Virus record (IMG/VR): IMGVR_UViG_3300042924_005523
Coordinates: 1-61,116 of that record
Reading direction: 5' to 3' (one strand)
DNA: 61,116 bases
Origin: a virus
Part shown: positions 44,901 through 53,758 of the stretch, in pieces
Layout: each line of letters begins with the position of its first letter
How positions within the stretch are numbered: position 1 is the stretch's first letter
The notes under the pieces: generated by a model
Databases searched by the model: none
What the model saw: only the letters and a program-made list of their open reading frames with translations
Told to the model about the DNA's origin: nothing
Program-made: the position numbers and the translations under genes

Positions 44901-45785
44901 CAGTTGCTGCCCAACGGGAAATGGGGTGCGAGCACTTCCGTATGTACCCGGCCAATAAATACCCTTATCCTCCATCTCAATACGATTAGGGCTGCCTTTT
45001 GGGGAGCCATCATCTTCCCGCTCAAAAATATTGACATTAATTGGGATGGGGCTGGTAATCCCAAATTCAGAGAACGATGAAGGAGAAAATGCTTGGCTAA
45101 AACCACCAAATGATTCAGTGGAGACAATGTAGGGTCGATAAGCAAGCTCGCCGCCAGCTCTGCCCGTACGAGATGGGTCAGACGTGTCGCTTGCTGGCCT
45201 TAAAAGATTGTCAAAAGTGACGGGGCCGCCATTGCGGAAATATAACCAATTGCCGGCATTGACAAATTGCCTGAGTGGCACTTGTCCAAAAGCGGTGCGA
45301 CTAGGGGCAATTTCTGTAATGTCAGAACTGCCGATGGTTGCAAGCATCTGCATGTATTGCTTGCCGCCATAGCTATGCACAGCAGACCATAGCAACGACG
45401 AAGCCACTCTCACTCCGCCATCGGGATTAGTATCAATGTCTGTGTAAACCAAATTAACAGGATCGCCATATTGCGCTAAGTCTTGAGCGCTATCGAAGCC
45501 AAACCTAGGGCTATATCTACGCTCCCTGCGACCAACGCCTGCTCTAGCGTCTTGAGGAATCTGTGGACGCGGCATCAATAGCGCAGACGCTACTGATGCA
45601 AGCGTTCCTACGATGGAAAGAATTAAGGCTACGGTGCCAGTTTCTAAGCCATTGCGAATATCTAAAACGCTGCCATCCTTGATGTCCTTATATTGCTCTT
45701 GATAAGCAATGAAACGAAAGTAATCTTCTTCTGTAATGCCAAGAGTATCAATCAAGGCACGTTCGTAAGGAAGAAGGCGTCTCAT
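41910..45785 (-). CDS. tail tip attachment/host specificity protein J-like (1,291 aa)
   Basis: ATG at 45785, sharing one base with the upstream stop (TGATG). An early membrane-like segment (TVALILSIVGTLASVASALL, about residues 50-70) and PRPQIPQDA begin a protein whose size, place after K-like and L-like genes and C-terminal fibronectin-like segments (GSYIYVQTDENRWDNISSG, FRVTEVEMSEEGEVTIKATE) fit phage central tail fiber J. Residues about 370-670 are a long charged helical insertion (ALKAERERLTALFN, NLESDIEDKRDRIEEEKKK, LRRVKSRISQIENRVASVIQ). J proteins bind the receptor and close the tip. Confidence 0.8.
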   Translation of the reverse strand: MRRLLPYERALIDTLGITEEDYFRFIAYQEQYKDIKDGSVLDIRNGLETGTVALILSIVGTLASVASALLMPRPQIPQDARAGVGRRERRYSPRFGFDSAQDLAQYGDPVNLVYTDIDTNPDGGVRVASSLLWSAVHSYGGKQYMQMLATIGSSDITEIAPSRTAFGQVPLRQFVNAGNWLYFRNGGPVTFDNLLRPASDTSDPSRTGRAGGELAYRPYIVSTESFGGFSQAFSPSSFSEFGITSPIPINVNIFEREDDGSPKGSPNRIEMEDKGIYWPGTYGSARTPFPVGQQLKLRIAKTDGKGDLAEKAAEEDRLVAASSIDGASIYKLGSAKFKVVGMSGSEDLNNSALNVTLQCTESGFGPEEDYSTRSTLQQEDELSSAIPALKAERERLTALFNPTITVTNLTAKQSALYSMFNAKTSELDELIDSINYYVRADVTELDEYVLELSANESIKPDGTVDKENPRWFPQRIVNIANTIRNLESDIEDKRDRIEEEKKKNNPNIGQIDRWRSAIVTAKNDLEPLRRKLLSFIKDKNLSNQTLFNFINDLDRIVREIGAAFNDQGLSSVINANDFGDIVKERQRFGKLGARQELRILRRVKSRISQIENRVASVIQIDQPAIDRFNADINRQIQAIDAQIAAIKATLASPEGLNDFLVTKCLTKIQEASYETVSACKVVNFAIRGKVFMRIQGRQKQYGDVTVNNYRQSDNGLKHRSAFFLMFVKEVASPDWSLVPRIFVLRRAADNDFFFPLYFEAPDSSKRWAFRFEPVFDTPSEMRKHGTLPFVYLSAGQTVENISTLDIPGGIGKVKFYGSNRQPAASNLPPRNKSPFAIDEWCLYPPSLITDSDTTTGAKEVIKACSSDANISFSFESGPEFEITAVTEQQQDLNYDVNFPAIYQDLTLIGFNCFSGQGVRSLRSLSAFVLKGKRVRRINESTGVYPASPDGPSNFASDIFLDTLLDPKNGIGKFANINGVDLQKLAFAKTMNKTMGYYMDGVIADVTSWREFWAETAPYCMLELARIGGRDTLIPALPTDNTGRINRVVTISALFNQGNILEDSYKEEFLDYGDSTQDLVATVIYRAPERDGVFPKNTSLVVSLSDVNDADARRATFDLSQFVTSRTQALHYGMLMCMQRRHVRRAVEFQTFPTEAPVQPGSYIYVQTDENRWDNISSGIIEAGGVLNAPISESPINGTFSVLVYDGASTTARLTSIAVSNGQAPALAQYKGWLFVLGSLLTQKRVFRVTEVEMSEEGEVTIKATEHPCEESNGQTRSLIARQDPSLFKIIG

Positions 45786-46180
45786 CACTTAATATCAGGC
45801 AGCATTGCAAATAGCTTGATCGCAGAAAGAGATGGTTCGGCCACCCAAAACGACCTTGCTCCTTTTGCAATGATAAGTATCCCCCTATCATAAACTACTC
45901 CCACTGCCAACTCACCACCAAGATTCTTCATTATTGCTACATTGCCATCATTCAATTCTGTAGTCTTCTTTCCGTTGGTCAATAGCCATCGCATAATGCG
46001 AGGCATTGGAAGATTGCCTGCATCATATTGATCATACGCCCATTGAAAATCTTGTTCGTAATCATGCAGCCCTAGTCGTCTTCGTGCTTCACAAACGAGC
46101 ATAAAGCAATCACTTCTGCCATTGCCATCTGCGGGTCGAGCACGTCGCTCGTAAGACAGACCAATTAGATCATTGATCAT
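45785..46180 (-). CDS. K-like tail tip protein with degenerate NlpC/P60 fold (131 aa)
   Basis: ATG at 46180. The N-terminal GRSDCFMLVCEARRRLGL matches the catalytic-cysteine helix of NlpC/P60 peptidases (C25), and position between L-like and J-like genes fits lambda K. The strand that should carry the catalytic histidine (usually HVG) reads ELAVGVVYDRG, with alanine in that place, so activity is doubtful. It is followed by ILIIAKGARSFWVAEPSL. It may keep only a structural role in the tip. Confidence 0.7.
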   Translation of the reverse strand: MINDLIGLSYERRARPADGNGRSDCFMLVCEARRRLGLHDYEQDFQWAYDQYDAGNLPMPRIMRWLLTNGKKTTELNDGNVAIMKNLGGELAVGVVYDRGILIIAKGARSFWVAEPSLSAIKLFAMLPDIK

Positions 46181-46686
46181 TGCAGGATCAAATCAGAGTT
46201 CAATGGGAGAATGCCTGCATTTTGCCTAGACAATTGCTGTCCTGGGAATCCAGCGCCCACGCTATCCATTGCACTTCTAAAACGTAGTTCAATTGTAGTA
46301 TCACTAAATGCAGCACCCACGCCAACGTAGTATTCCACGTATTGACTGGTTACTGTATAAGCTGCATAGTTCGTCAAGTCTCCACTGTTTGCCATCCATA
46401 CTGTCTTAAGTTCTAAAGTGCTAAGCCTATTGCCTTCTCCGTCTTCCACCATTGCAATAGCAAAAGGAGAATGTGGAAACAAAAGCTGCAAAGCAGGATT
46501 ATCTCCTCCCAATGCAGCAGTAGAACCCTGCGCTTGAAATGGTGCGTGACGATACAGAGGAGAAGCGCTACCAGGAATTGCTACGGCAGTAAAATCCTTG
46601 CCAAAGAAATAGTTCTGATAGTAGTGCGATCGTCCATTTGCTGTTTGAATGAATGCAAAATGCGCCACTCGAATTGTTGGCATCAT
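46177..46686 (-). CDS. minor tail protein, lambda L-like position (169 aa)
   Basis: ATG at 46686. Four-base overlap with the K-like gene. Beta-rich and aromatic (VAHFAFIQTANGRSHYYQNY, YYVGVGAAFSDTTIELRF); no cysteine cluster of lambda L is visible, so the call rests mainly on gene order (M-like, L-like, K-like, J-like). Part of the tail tip beneath the tape measure. Confidence 0.6.
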   Translation of the reverse strand: MMPTIRVAHFAFIQTANGRSHYYQNYFFGKDFTAVAIPGSASPLYRHAPFQAQGSTAALGGDNPALQLLFPHSPFAIAMVEDGEGNRLSTLELKTVWMANSGDLTNYAAYTVTSQYVEYYVGVGAAFSDTTIELRFRSAMDSVGAGFPGQQLSRQNAGILPLNSDLILQ

Positions 46687-46691
46687 TGTAA

Positions 46692-47087
46692 TCAGGCCCC
46701 AGAATAATCAAGCTCGCCAATCAGGCTCACTGTAACAGTGCTTCTTCCATTGAACACACTTTCAACTTGCGGAGGTTGAGCATATTCCCAGAGAATACTG
46801 GTTGGAGCCTGTACAACGCCGCGAAGACTATCGCTCATGCCAGAAAATGTATCGTTGGGCAGAGTAAAACGGGTGTAGTTTCCGGCTTGTCCATAGTAAT
46901 GATCGAGAATAAGCTTCACATTAGCATCAGTGATGTTGGCAAACTCTAGTTCGATGGAATGACCAAATGAACGATTGCCAAAGATGCGCTTTACAGTGGC
47001 ACCAGAAAGACCTCGATAAACTTTCGTGGGGAATTGTCCAGGTGTATAAGAGCGCCTAGTCGGTCTGATAGAAGGGAAAACTGCCAT
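46692..47087 (-). CDS. minor tail protein, lambda M-like (131 aa)
   Basis: ATG at 47087, one base overlap with the tape-measure stop. The pattern MAVFPSIRPTRRSYTPGQFP, then KRIFGNRSFGHSIELEFANI and TDANVKLILDHYYGQ matches short phage tail tip proteins that follow the tape measure (lambda M position). It ends in a beta hairpin (GRSTVTVSLIGELDY). Probably a distal tail tip ring component. Confidence 0.75.
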   Translation of the reverse strand: MAVFPSIRPTRRSYTPGQFPTKVYRGLSGATVKRIFGNRSFGHSIELEFANITDANVKLILDHYYGQAGNYTRFTLPNDTFSGMSDSLRGVVQAPTSILWEYAQPPQVESVFNGRSTVTVSLIGELDYSGA

Positions 47088-50000
47088 TAGCGCATACCAA
47101 TGCGAGAACGAGTGGAGGGGCTTTGTTTAATTTTATCTAAAGTCATTGCCATGCCTTGTTTTGCCCCTCCAGAAATGGAAGCACGACGTGTTTCTGCCAT
47201 AGCCATTTCTAACTGCTCCCTGCTTACATACTCTACGCCATTAATCTTTGTGGTCTCGAATTTCATATTAAGAGAAGGAGCGGCAGGCATGCCAGGAGCA
47301 TTGCCTCCCATGAGATCGCGAGCAGACTTGCCGCCAAGCTGTACGGGAATGCTTCTGCCATCGGGAAGAGGAACAATGGCTTCGTTGTAACGTCCTTCGC
47401 CTACAAGGCCAAGAGTGGGGCCAGAGACAGCTCCTCCATTGGCGAAGGCACGGAAGGGAATAAAGCCACCATGGGCAATACCACCATTGGCGAATGCCAT
47501 ACCGGGAGGCAATGCTGATGCTGGAATGTCTACGCCTTGAACAATGGCAGATGCTCCGCCTCCACCTCTAAACATGCCTGCAATATTACTAAATCCACCT
47601 AATAGACCACCGACACTGCTCATTATCATGCCAATGCCACCAAGAGTGTTAGCAAAACCACCTTCTTTCGTTTGGTTAATGCCAGCAGCAATGCCCATAA
47701 TTGAGCCTGCGGCGACACCAATACCCTGTACCGTTGCACCCAGTGCTTTTTGCCAATCAATGTTAGCCTCTTTTGTTTTTTCTGCCGTTTTATTGACAGT
47801 TTCGGCGACACCTTCTGTAGCAGTGTTCAGGTTTTCAGTAGCAGCACCGATTGACTCCTCAAATTGCATTCCTGCGGGCATCTGATCAATTGGCACGTCG
47901 ATGCCTTGGACAATGGCTGAAGGCATCGCTCCAGGAAGAGCTTGAGCCTGTTGATTACCGGGAGCGGCGCCAACCATTCTGTCAGTATTGTTTTTAATGT
48001 CTGTTTGTATTTGTTTCTGCGCTTGTAGTTCCTTTAATTGGGCTTCCATTGCAGAAATAGTTTTCTGCCTTTGCTGCTCCTCGTTTGGCACTCCAAAAAT
48101 TGCTCCCAACTGATCCTTGAAGAACTTTTCAACTGGCTGCATTGCAAAGTCAAAGAACATAGTCAACGCTTGATCGGCCAAAGCTTCTTGCGCTTTTTTA
48201 AGCGCTTCTACTGAATCGCCGCCTTTGGCAATCTCCTTGAACATATCTTTGTAAGTGCCAGTGACACCCTCCACGGATTGATTAATGCGTTCTGATCTTT
48301 CTTGCAATGCCTTAAGCGCGTCAGCTTGCTTCATCGTCGCAATTGCACTTTCAAGAGAAGCAATGTTTGATTGTCGCTGGGCGTCCGTTAATTTTTTAAG
48401 CCCTTCTTCATTCGCTGCAATTTGATCCTCAAGGATCTTCATGCGAGCTTTTTGTTCTGGCGCCAAATCTATTCCCTTAGCCGCCTCGGTATTGTATTTA
48501 CTTAGCTCTACTTTTGCTTCGTTAATCGCGTCCTTCATCTTCGACGAAGCTGCAGCCGCCTCTTCCGTCTTCAATGCACGCTGTTCTTCGTAGTCAATAT
48601 ACTCTTGTGGCATGCCTTGTAAAATTAAATTATTCCGCATTTGCTGCAACTGAAGATCAAGCTTTTGTTTCTCAACAGGGAAAATGTTGCCAATATTTGC
48701 TTTAATTGTTGCCGCTGTTTGTTCTTTTGCTAGTTGAATTGCTCTTTCGATTTCCAAACTTTGCAAAGCAATCTGATTCGTGGATTGAGCAAGCTGTTTT
48801 TGCAAATCAAAGCTTTCTTTCTGCACCTTTGTATCCATGGAGAAAGAAGCAGATGATTGCTTCATTCCGCCATTGGGACGAACAAAGTATCCACCCTGCT
48901 TAAAGTAATCAAGGTCTGGATAATTGCCAGCCTTCAATCCCCTGCTCCTGCTTTGGTGGAATACATTTTGTCCGCCAGTATAAACACCAACGTGAGGAGT
49001 GTCCCCAGGCCTGCCAGTAGCAACAATGTCGCCGGGCGTCAATTTGGACCAATCCCTCATTGTTGTACCGGCATTGCGCACCGTATCTGCCCATGCCGTC
49101 ACGCCGGGCAGCGAAATTCCCAAGCTCTTGTAAAAAGCTTTTACGGATTCCGAGCACATATTGGCGATACCTGTAAACTTGCTCGCTGCGGCTGTCGCAG
49201 TGGATAATTCGGCTGGAGTGAATCCGGCCACAGATGGACCCTCTCCTCCTCCGGCAGCTTGTGCAGTGCGTTGCGCAGCGACTACGTTCAATTGCGCTTC
49301 TTGAGATTTTTGCAATGCCTTCCTGACAGCATCAACTGCATTCAATTGAATCTTCTTAAGGTCTTGGGCAAATTTAACTTGGCGAGCCTGTATATCATTG
49401 AGGCCAGAAAGTTCATATTCATTGAGTGTATCAATAAGACTTTTCTTGTGCTCAAAAGCTGCGTCACTTAACTGTACGTCGCGGTCAAATTCAATCTTTT
49501 GCATATCATTCGCAAAATTTGCAAGCTCAATGCGGCGCTGCTGTTCTTGCTTCGCCAATTGCTCTGCGTCATTGAGAGCTTTCTTGGTTGCTTTTTCGTC
49601 CCCTGTCCCCGCGCCAAGCTCTACCTCATTCAACGGGAGAGGAGTGGTATCGTAAAGCGATTTTCTTTGGTCTTGAATTGCTTTTAGCTGCTCTTTCTCC
49701 CTAATTCGGAAAGACTCAATCAAGTTTTTGTCAACTGCATACTTGCCGCCAATCAACTGCCCTCCAACAAAAGTCCCGCCTGTGGCCGAAACCTTCATCC
49801 CCATTTGCTCTAAAGCTTGACGATCTTTTTCAGAACCTATCCTGCCTCCAGCTTTTTGAGTTCTGCTTAAAGCTTGAAGTTTGTTTTGCTGAACAATTAT
49901 TTGCTCTCCAAGTTCGGCTCCAGTCATTGATTTAATTGCATCGCGAGCAGCAATTGCATTTTTCCTTGCATCAGACAAACGATTGGCCATTCTGCCAATG

Positions 50001-53000
50001 GCATTGACCAAAGCTTCGATGCCAAACAAAATGCCAGCGCCAATTAGTCCAGTTATTGCAAGTCTGAAAAGTTTAGCAGCCGTACCTGTTTTTGTTAAAT
50101 TACCAGCAAAAGCGAGAAGACCGCCGCCTGCCGCTGCAGTGCTTCTTTGAAGCAAAATTAACTGCGAAATCAATCCAACTATTCCAGTTTTTGTAAGCAA
50201 CTGAACAGCGATTAGCGCAATGCCGGCTTTGACAGCAAGATCAGCAAGGAAACCTCCGATTGGTGTATTAATAAGCTTTGCAACGTATTCCGCTGTTGTT
50301 AAAAATGTTTTTCCGACGATCATCAATGTTGGAGCTATACCTTGAATAACTCCTGCGACGGCTACAAAGATTTCCCTTAATTGCTGCAATACGCCATAAA
50401 TTTGAGCAGCATTGCCTTCTAGCATTTGAGCGGGAGTAGTATTGCCCTGCATAGCAGCAGTGAATGCCTGTACTGCTTGCGTTGCATCATTAATGGCAAC
50501 AGCAATGATGGGGAAAATTGAAGCTGCGCCCATAGAAACAATGGGTTCAAAAGATTCATAAAACTTTTGCGTTGAAATAGCAAGAGCGTTCATCGAACCC
50601 TGAAGAGTTTTCGCGGCGTTAGCGGCTCCTTTCCCAAAACGATTTTCCAAAACAATAGGCACATTGCTCATTACCTGCTTGAAGGTTTCTCCAACGAATA
50701 CGCCGTCTTCCATCGCTTTCTTGAACGTGGCAATATCCATGCGAGCAGCTTCTGCCATGATTGACAACGCGCCTGGGATTACGTCGCCCAATTGGCCGCT
50801 AACTTCCTCGCTCATCAATTGACCTTTACTGGCCATTTGAGAGAAGGCATAAGTAACACGATCAACTTTATCGGAACTAAGTCCAAGAGTTGCAGATGCT
50901 TTGCTAATTCCACTGAATAGATTTTCAATTTCACCGCTACTAAAACCAGCGGGAGCCATGGAAGCGTAAAGTTTTACGAATCCCTGACGAGCACTTTCCA
51001 GTGGCACATTAAAACGAGCAGCTAAATTATCGACAAAAGCAAATGCCCGATCTGCATTCTCGGAACTTCCAGTGATTGCATTTAATTGGTTGTTAAATGT
51101 TTGTAAGCTTTTTGCTGCATTCAAAGCCTGACCAGGAAGGCCCACAAAGAATGCAAGCGCTTTGTAAGCCGTTCCATAAAGCAATACTTGCTGAGCCGCG
51201 TTTCCAAATTCTCCGGCAAGCTCTTGCATGGTACCTGCTAGCGGTATCTGAGACTTGCGGAACTGCTCTACTGATTGAACAGTGGCATCTAAATTAGCTT
51301 TAAGTTTCACCATTTGACTGCCAGCACCAATAAACGTAGCTGGACCTTGGCGCCCACCAAGCATGCCAAGCATGCCCTCTTCCGGGAAACCGCCGGGAGG
51401 GACATAACCGCCGCCTCGTCCACCAGTAGATGTCACTGCATTGAAACGCATTTCCCTGCGAGGCGTGGTGCCGCCAGCGGGCGGAAGCATCAATGGTGTA
51501 GAAGGAATAACTTCGCCAGTGCGAACTGCGTTGAAACGCATCTGTCCTTGCGGTGTTGTTCCGCCTGCAGAAGGCAGCATTAGAGGCTCTTGTCCTGTAG
51601 CGGCACCAGGAAGCATTGGTCGTTCCTGCACGCCAAGATCCACTACGGAAAAAGCGTTTCTCATTCTTTGCGAAATCTGCCCTTGAATCTTTGCGATATG
51701 CAAATCAACTGCAGATTCCACTTGTCTCAACGCAGCGTCGAACAAATCCATTACTTGCGTTTCAACGCCAAACAAATAGCGTTCCGCAGCTTTCGCAAAG
51801 CGTTCGCGCATCGCAGGAATAAATCCTGTCTCCATGGAAACAATGGAACTAGGACCTTCCGGCCCCCTCCCGCGACTTTGGGAAACGAGTGATTGAATTA
51901 AGGCTTCAAGGCCAGTAGTAAGTCCACTCTGTCTTGTTGCGCTTGGTAGTAAGCCTACAGGAGCCTGTACAGCTCCAATCAATCCAGCGGCAGCACGACT
52001 AGCAGGAAGAGTCCTGCCAGTAGAAGATGGCCCAATAGGAATGCTCTGACTAGGTGGTACAGTCGCTGGAAAATTAACACTGGGCAGGGCCCTTGATTGC
52101 GCAACTTGTTTGTTAATTGCCGCCGCACTCATGCCTCCCATCATGAGCGCCATTCGAGCGAGACGGTCTAACATCCGCCGCATTTGATTGGTAGCGGACT
52201 TCTCCGCTAACTCCATTGCTTTCAGCAGGCCGAGTTCAAAACCTTTGCCCGCATCATCGCCAATATCAAACATCTCCCTCGAAGGAGATTGTATTTTGAG
52301 AGTTTTTTTCAAACCGCTGAGCAAGGCGCCGCCGTATTCGCCTGCAGCCTTAAACAAAGCGCTCTTTTTATTTTCAAGTGCGGCAATAAACCCGGCGCTT
52401 GCGTCTTCCCCCGCCTTGCTTAAGGCTTGCGCCATTTTTGCTTTGTTATTGATAATTCCTTCATCAAACGCCAGTAGCGCATCTTCGCCAGCGGCTTTAT
52501 AAATATTTTGAAGAGCGCTCTTGTCTAAGTCTTTCAGCTCTTGCAAGAAAGTACGAGAAGGTCCGGCAGTAGCGACTTGCGCGACAGTAGTGGCGGTGTC
52601 AAGCTCAGCCCTAACCTTTACGGTGATGTTCTTGAATTTTTCACTGACGGCAGTTTTAAATGCGGTTACATCCGCCTTTTTGATTGACGGCGTTGTACTA
52701 ACTTTTACTCGCAGTGGATCTTTTTGGTTTAGATTTTTTTGCAGAGCTTTTAGCGTGTCCGTAATGCCGGGTAATGCAAGCTTTGTCGCGATGGGAATAC
52801 CGCCTTCTGCAGATGATGCGCTAATTTGCTCTTTTACTTTTTTGGCTACATCCTTAATAAATGCAGGTGTGCTTGGCGCAGCAAGTTTTGTCGGAAGCTG
52901 AATTTCTCCAGCTCCCCCAGACACAATATCGCTGCGAATTTGCGCCCGTATCTTGCGGATTTTTTCTTTGCTAAATTTTTCAATGTTGGCCGAAGCATTA

Positions 53001-53290
53001 ATGCTCAGCTCAATCTTTTCATCCTTGAGATTTTTGAGCGTTTGCTTGAAAGTATTTACTTGTTTTAGCAGGGCTTCGAGGCTTGTGCTTTTTACTTCAA
53101 CATCGTATGTTTTCCTGCTAAGCGAATTGCTGAGCAGTCGCAATTCGTTAGTAATCTGATTCCTCTTAAAACGAACATTAATATCAATCGGCTGCCCTGC
53201 AAGAGAAGACGATGCTTTCTGTAATTCCTGCCTGAAGAAATTAAGGTCAAGACCCACCTTAAGGGTCATGTCAGCATTTTGACCTGCCAT
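47087..53290 (-). CDS. tape measure protein with embedded NlpC/P60-like peptidase (2,067 aa)
   Basis: ATG at 53290 (MAGQNADMTLKVGLDLNFFR). Sets tail length; 2,067 residues implies a tail around 300 nm. The N-terminal 350 residues are basic/helical. The conserved tape-measure core is near 720-900 (LPGQALNAAKSLQTFNNQLN, EEVSGQLGDVIPGALSIMAE), with hydrophobic segments near 1,000-1,100 (AVAGVIQGIAPTLMIVGKTF, IGAGILFGIEALVNAIG). Around residues 1,375-1,450 is an NlpC/P60 module: ANMCSESVKAFYKSLG (cysteine), LTPGDIVATG and TPHVGVYTGG (histidine), which could open peptidoglycan during DNA entry. A second glycine-rich membrane-like region follows near 1,850-1,950. Confidence 0.9.
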   Translation of the reverse strand: MAGQNADMTLKVGLDLNFFRQELQKASSSLAGQPIDINVRFKRNQITNELRLLSNSLSRKTYDVEVKSTSLEALLKQVNTFKQTLKNLKDEKIELSINASANIEKFSKEKIRKIRAQIRSDIVSGGAGEIQLPTKLAAPSTPAFIKDVAKKVKEQISASSAEGGIPIATKLALPGITDTLKALQKNLNQKDPLRVKVSTTPSIKKADVTAFKTAVSEKFKNITVKVRAELDTATTVAQVATAGPSRTFLQELKDLDKSALQNIYKAAGEDALLAFDEGIINNKAKMAQALSKAGEDASAGFIAALENKKSALFKAAGEYGGALLSGLKKTLKIQSPSREMFDIGDDAGKGFELGLLKAMELAEKSATNQMRRMLDRLARMALMMGGMSAAAINKQVAQSRALPSVNFPATVPPSQSIPIGPSSTGRTLPASRAAAGLIGAVQAPVGLLPSATRQSGLTTGLEALIQSLVSQSRGRGPEGPSSIVSMETGFIPAMRERFAKAAERYLFGVETQVMDLFDAALRQVESAVDLHIAKIQGQISQRMRNAFSVVDLGVQERPMLPGAATGQEPLMLPSAGGTTPQGQMRFNAVRTGEVIPSTPLMLPPAGGTTPRREMRFNAVTSTGGRGGGYVPPGGFPEEGMLGMLGGRQGPATFIGAGSQMVKLKANLDATVQSVEQFRKSQIPLAGTMQELAGEFGNAAQQVLLYGTAYKALAFFVGLPGQALNAAKSLQTFNNQLNAITGSSENADRAFAFVDNLAARFNVPLESARQGFVKLYASMAPAGFSSGEIENLFSGISKASATLGLSSDKVDRVTYAFSQMASKGQLMSEEVSGQLGDVIPGALSIMAEAARMDIATFKKAMEDGVFVGETFKQVMSNVPIVLENRFGKGAANAAKTLQGSMNALAISTQKFYESFEPIVSMGAASIFPIIAVAINDATQAVQAFTAAMQGNTTPAQMLEGNAAQIYGVLQQLREIFVAVAGVIQGIAPTLMIVGKTFLTTAEYVAKLINTPIGGFLADLAVKAGIALIAVQLLTKTGIVGLISQLILLQRSTAAAGGGLLAFAGNLTKTGTAAKLFRLAITGLIGAGILFGIEALVNAIGRMANRLSDARKNAIAARDAIKSMTGAELGEQIIVQQNKLQALSRTQKAGGRIGSEKDRQALEQMGMKVSATGGTFVGGQLIGGKYAVDKNLIESFRIREKEQLKAIQDQRKSLYDTTPLPLNEVELGAGTGDEKATKKALNDAEQLAKQEQQRRIELANFANDMQKIEFDRDVQLSDAAFEHKKSLIDTLNEYELSGLNDIQARQVKFAQDLKKIQLNAVDAVRKALQKSQEAQLNVVAAQRTAQAAGGGEGPSVAGFTPAELSTATAAASKFTGIANMCSESVKAFYKSLGISLPGVTAWADTVRNAGTTMRDWSKLTPGDIVATGRPGDTPHVGVYTGGQNVFHQSRSRGLKAGNYPDLDYFKQGGYFVRPNGGMKQSSASFSMDTKVQKESFDLQKQLAQSTNQIALQSLEIERAIQLAKEQTAATIKANIGNIFPVEKQKLDLQLQQMRNNLILQGMPQEYIDYEEQRALKTEEAAAASSKMKDAINEAKVELSKYNTEAAKGIDLAPEQKARMKILEDQIAANEEGLKKLTDAQRQSNIASLESAIATMKQADALKALQERSERINQSVEGVTGTYKDMFKEIAKGGDSVEALKKAQEALADQALTMFFDFAMQPVEKFFKDQLGAIFGVPNEEQQRQKTISAMEAQLKELQAQKQIQTDIKNNTDRMVGAAPGNQQAQALPGAMPSAIVQGIDVPIDQMPAGMQFEESIGAATENLNTATEGVAETVNKTAEKTKEANIDWQKALGATVQGIGVAAGSIMGIAAGINQTKEGGFANTLGGIGMIMSSVGGLLGGFSNIAGMFRGGGGASAIVQGVDIPASALPPGMAFANGGIAHGGFIPFRAFANGGAVSGPTLGLVGEGRYNEAIVPLPDGRSIPVQLGGKSARDLMGGNAPGMPAAPSLNMKFETTKINGVEYVSREQLEMAMAETRRASISGGAKQGMAMTLDKIKQSPSTRSRIGMR

Positions 53291-53323
53291 CTTCAACTGC
53301 TCGTTATTGTCTTCATTCTATAA

Positions 53324-53758
53324 TCATTGATCCTGATTACGCCCAGCAAAAGCTTTCAAATCATCCGCCAGTAAAGCAATAACTCTTCCGTCCATCTTCC
53401 TTGTCTTCATTAAGCGCTGGAAGACGATCAAACTAGCATCCGTAACGCCTGTATCTTTCTTAATTGCTTTGGTATCAAATGGCAAGAAATCTTCTGGCTT
53501 TACCTTGGACTTGCGTCCCGCCATCATGCCAGCCGCCATCGTGCCAAGCTTGGCGATGGCAACGCTCTGGACATTATATTTTGCTACGTCATGTTTATCA
53601 AGGTATTTCAACGCACGCTTAATATCAGACAATGGCTGCAAACCAAATTGATCTGCATGCCATCGCCTGTCATTAAAATCTGATGCCGAAAGCCGAAAAT
53701 AGATTTCGTTCCAATCCGTCAAATTTTTAAGCTGGTTACGCGCTCGCGCTTCCAGCAT
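53324..53758 (-). CDS. T-domain part of the chaperone fusion (144-155 aa)
   Basis: This frame alone has an ATG at 53758 (MLEARARNQLKNLTDWNEIY) but no ribosome binding site suited to it. Aromatic and helical, with RRWHADQFGLQPLSDIKRAL, followed by a lysine-rich C-terminal part (KPEDFLPFDTKAIKKDTG). It is expected to be translated mainly as the downstream part of the -1 frameshift product. Confidence 0.7.
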   Translation of the reverse strand: MLEARARNQLKNLTDWNEIYFRLSASDFNDRRWHADQFGLQPLSDIKRALKYLDKHDVAKYNVQSVAIAKLGTMAAGMMAGRKSKVKPEDFLPFDTKAIKKDTGVTDASLIVFQRLMKTRKMDGRVIALLADDLKAFAGRNQDQ

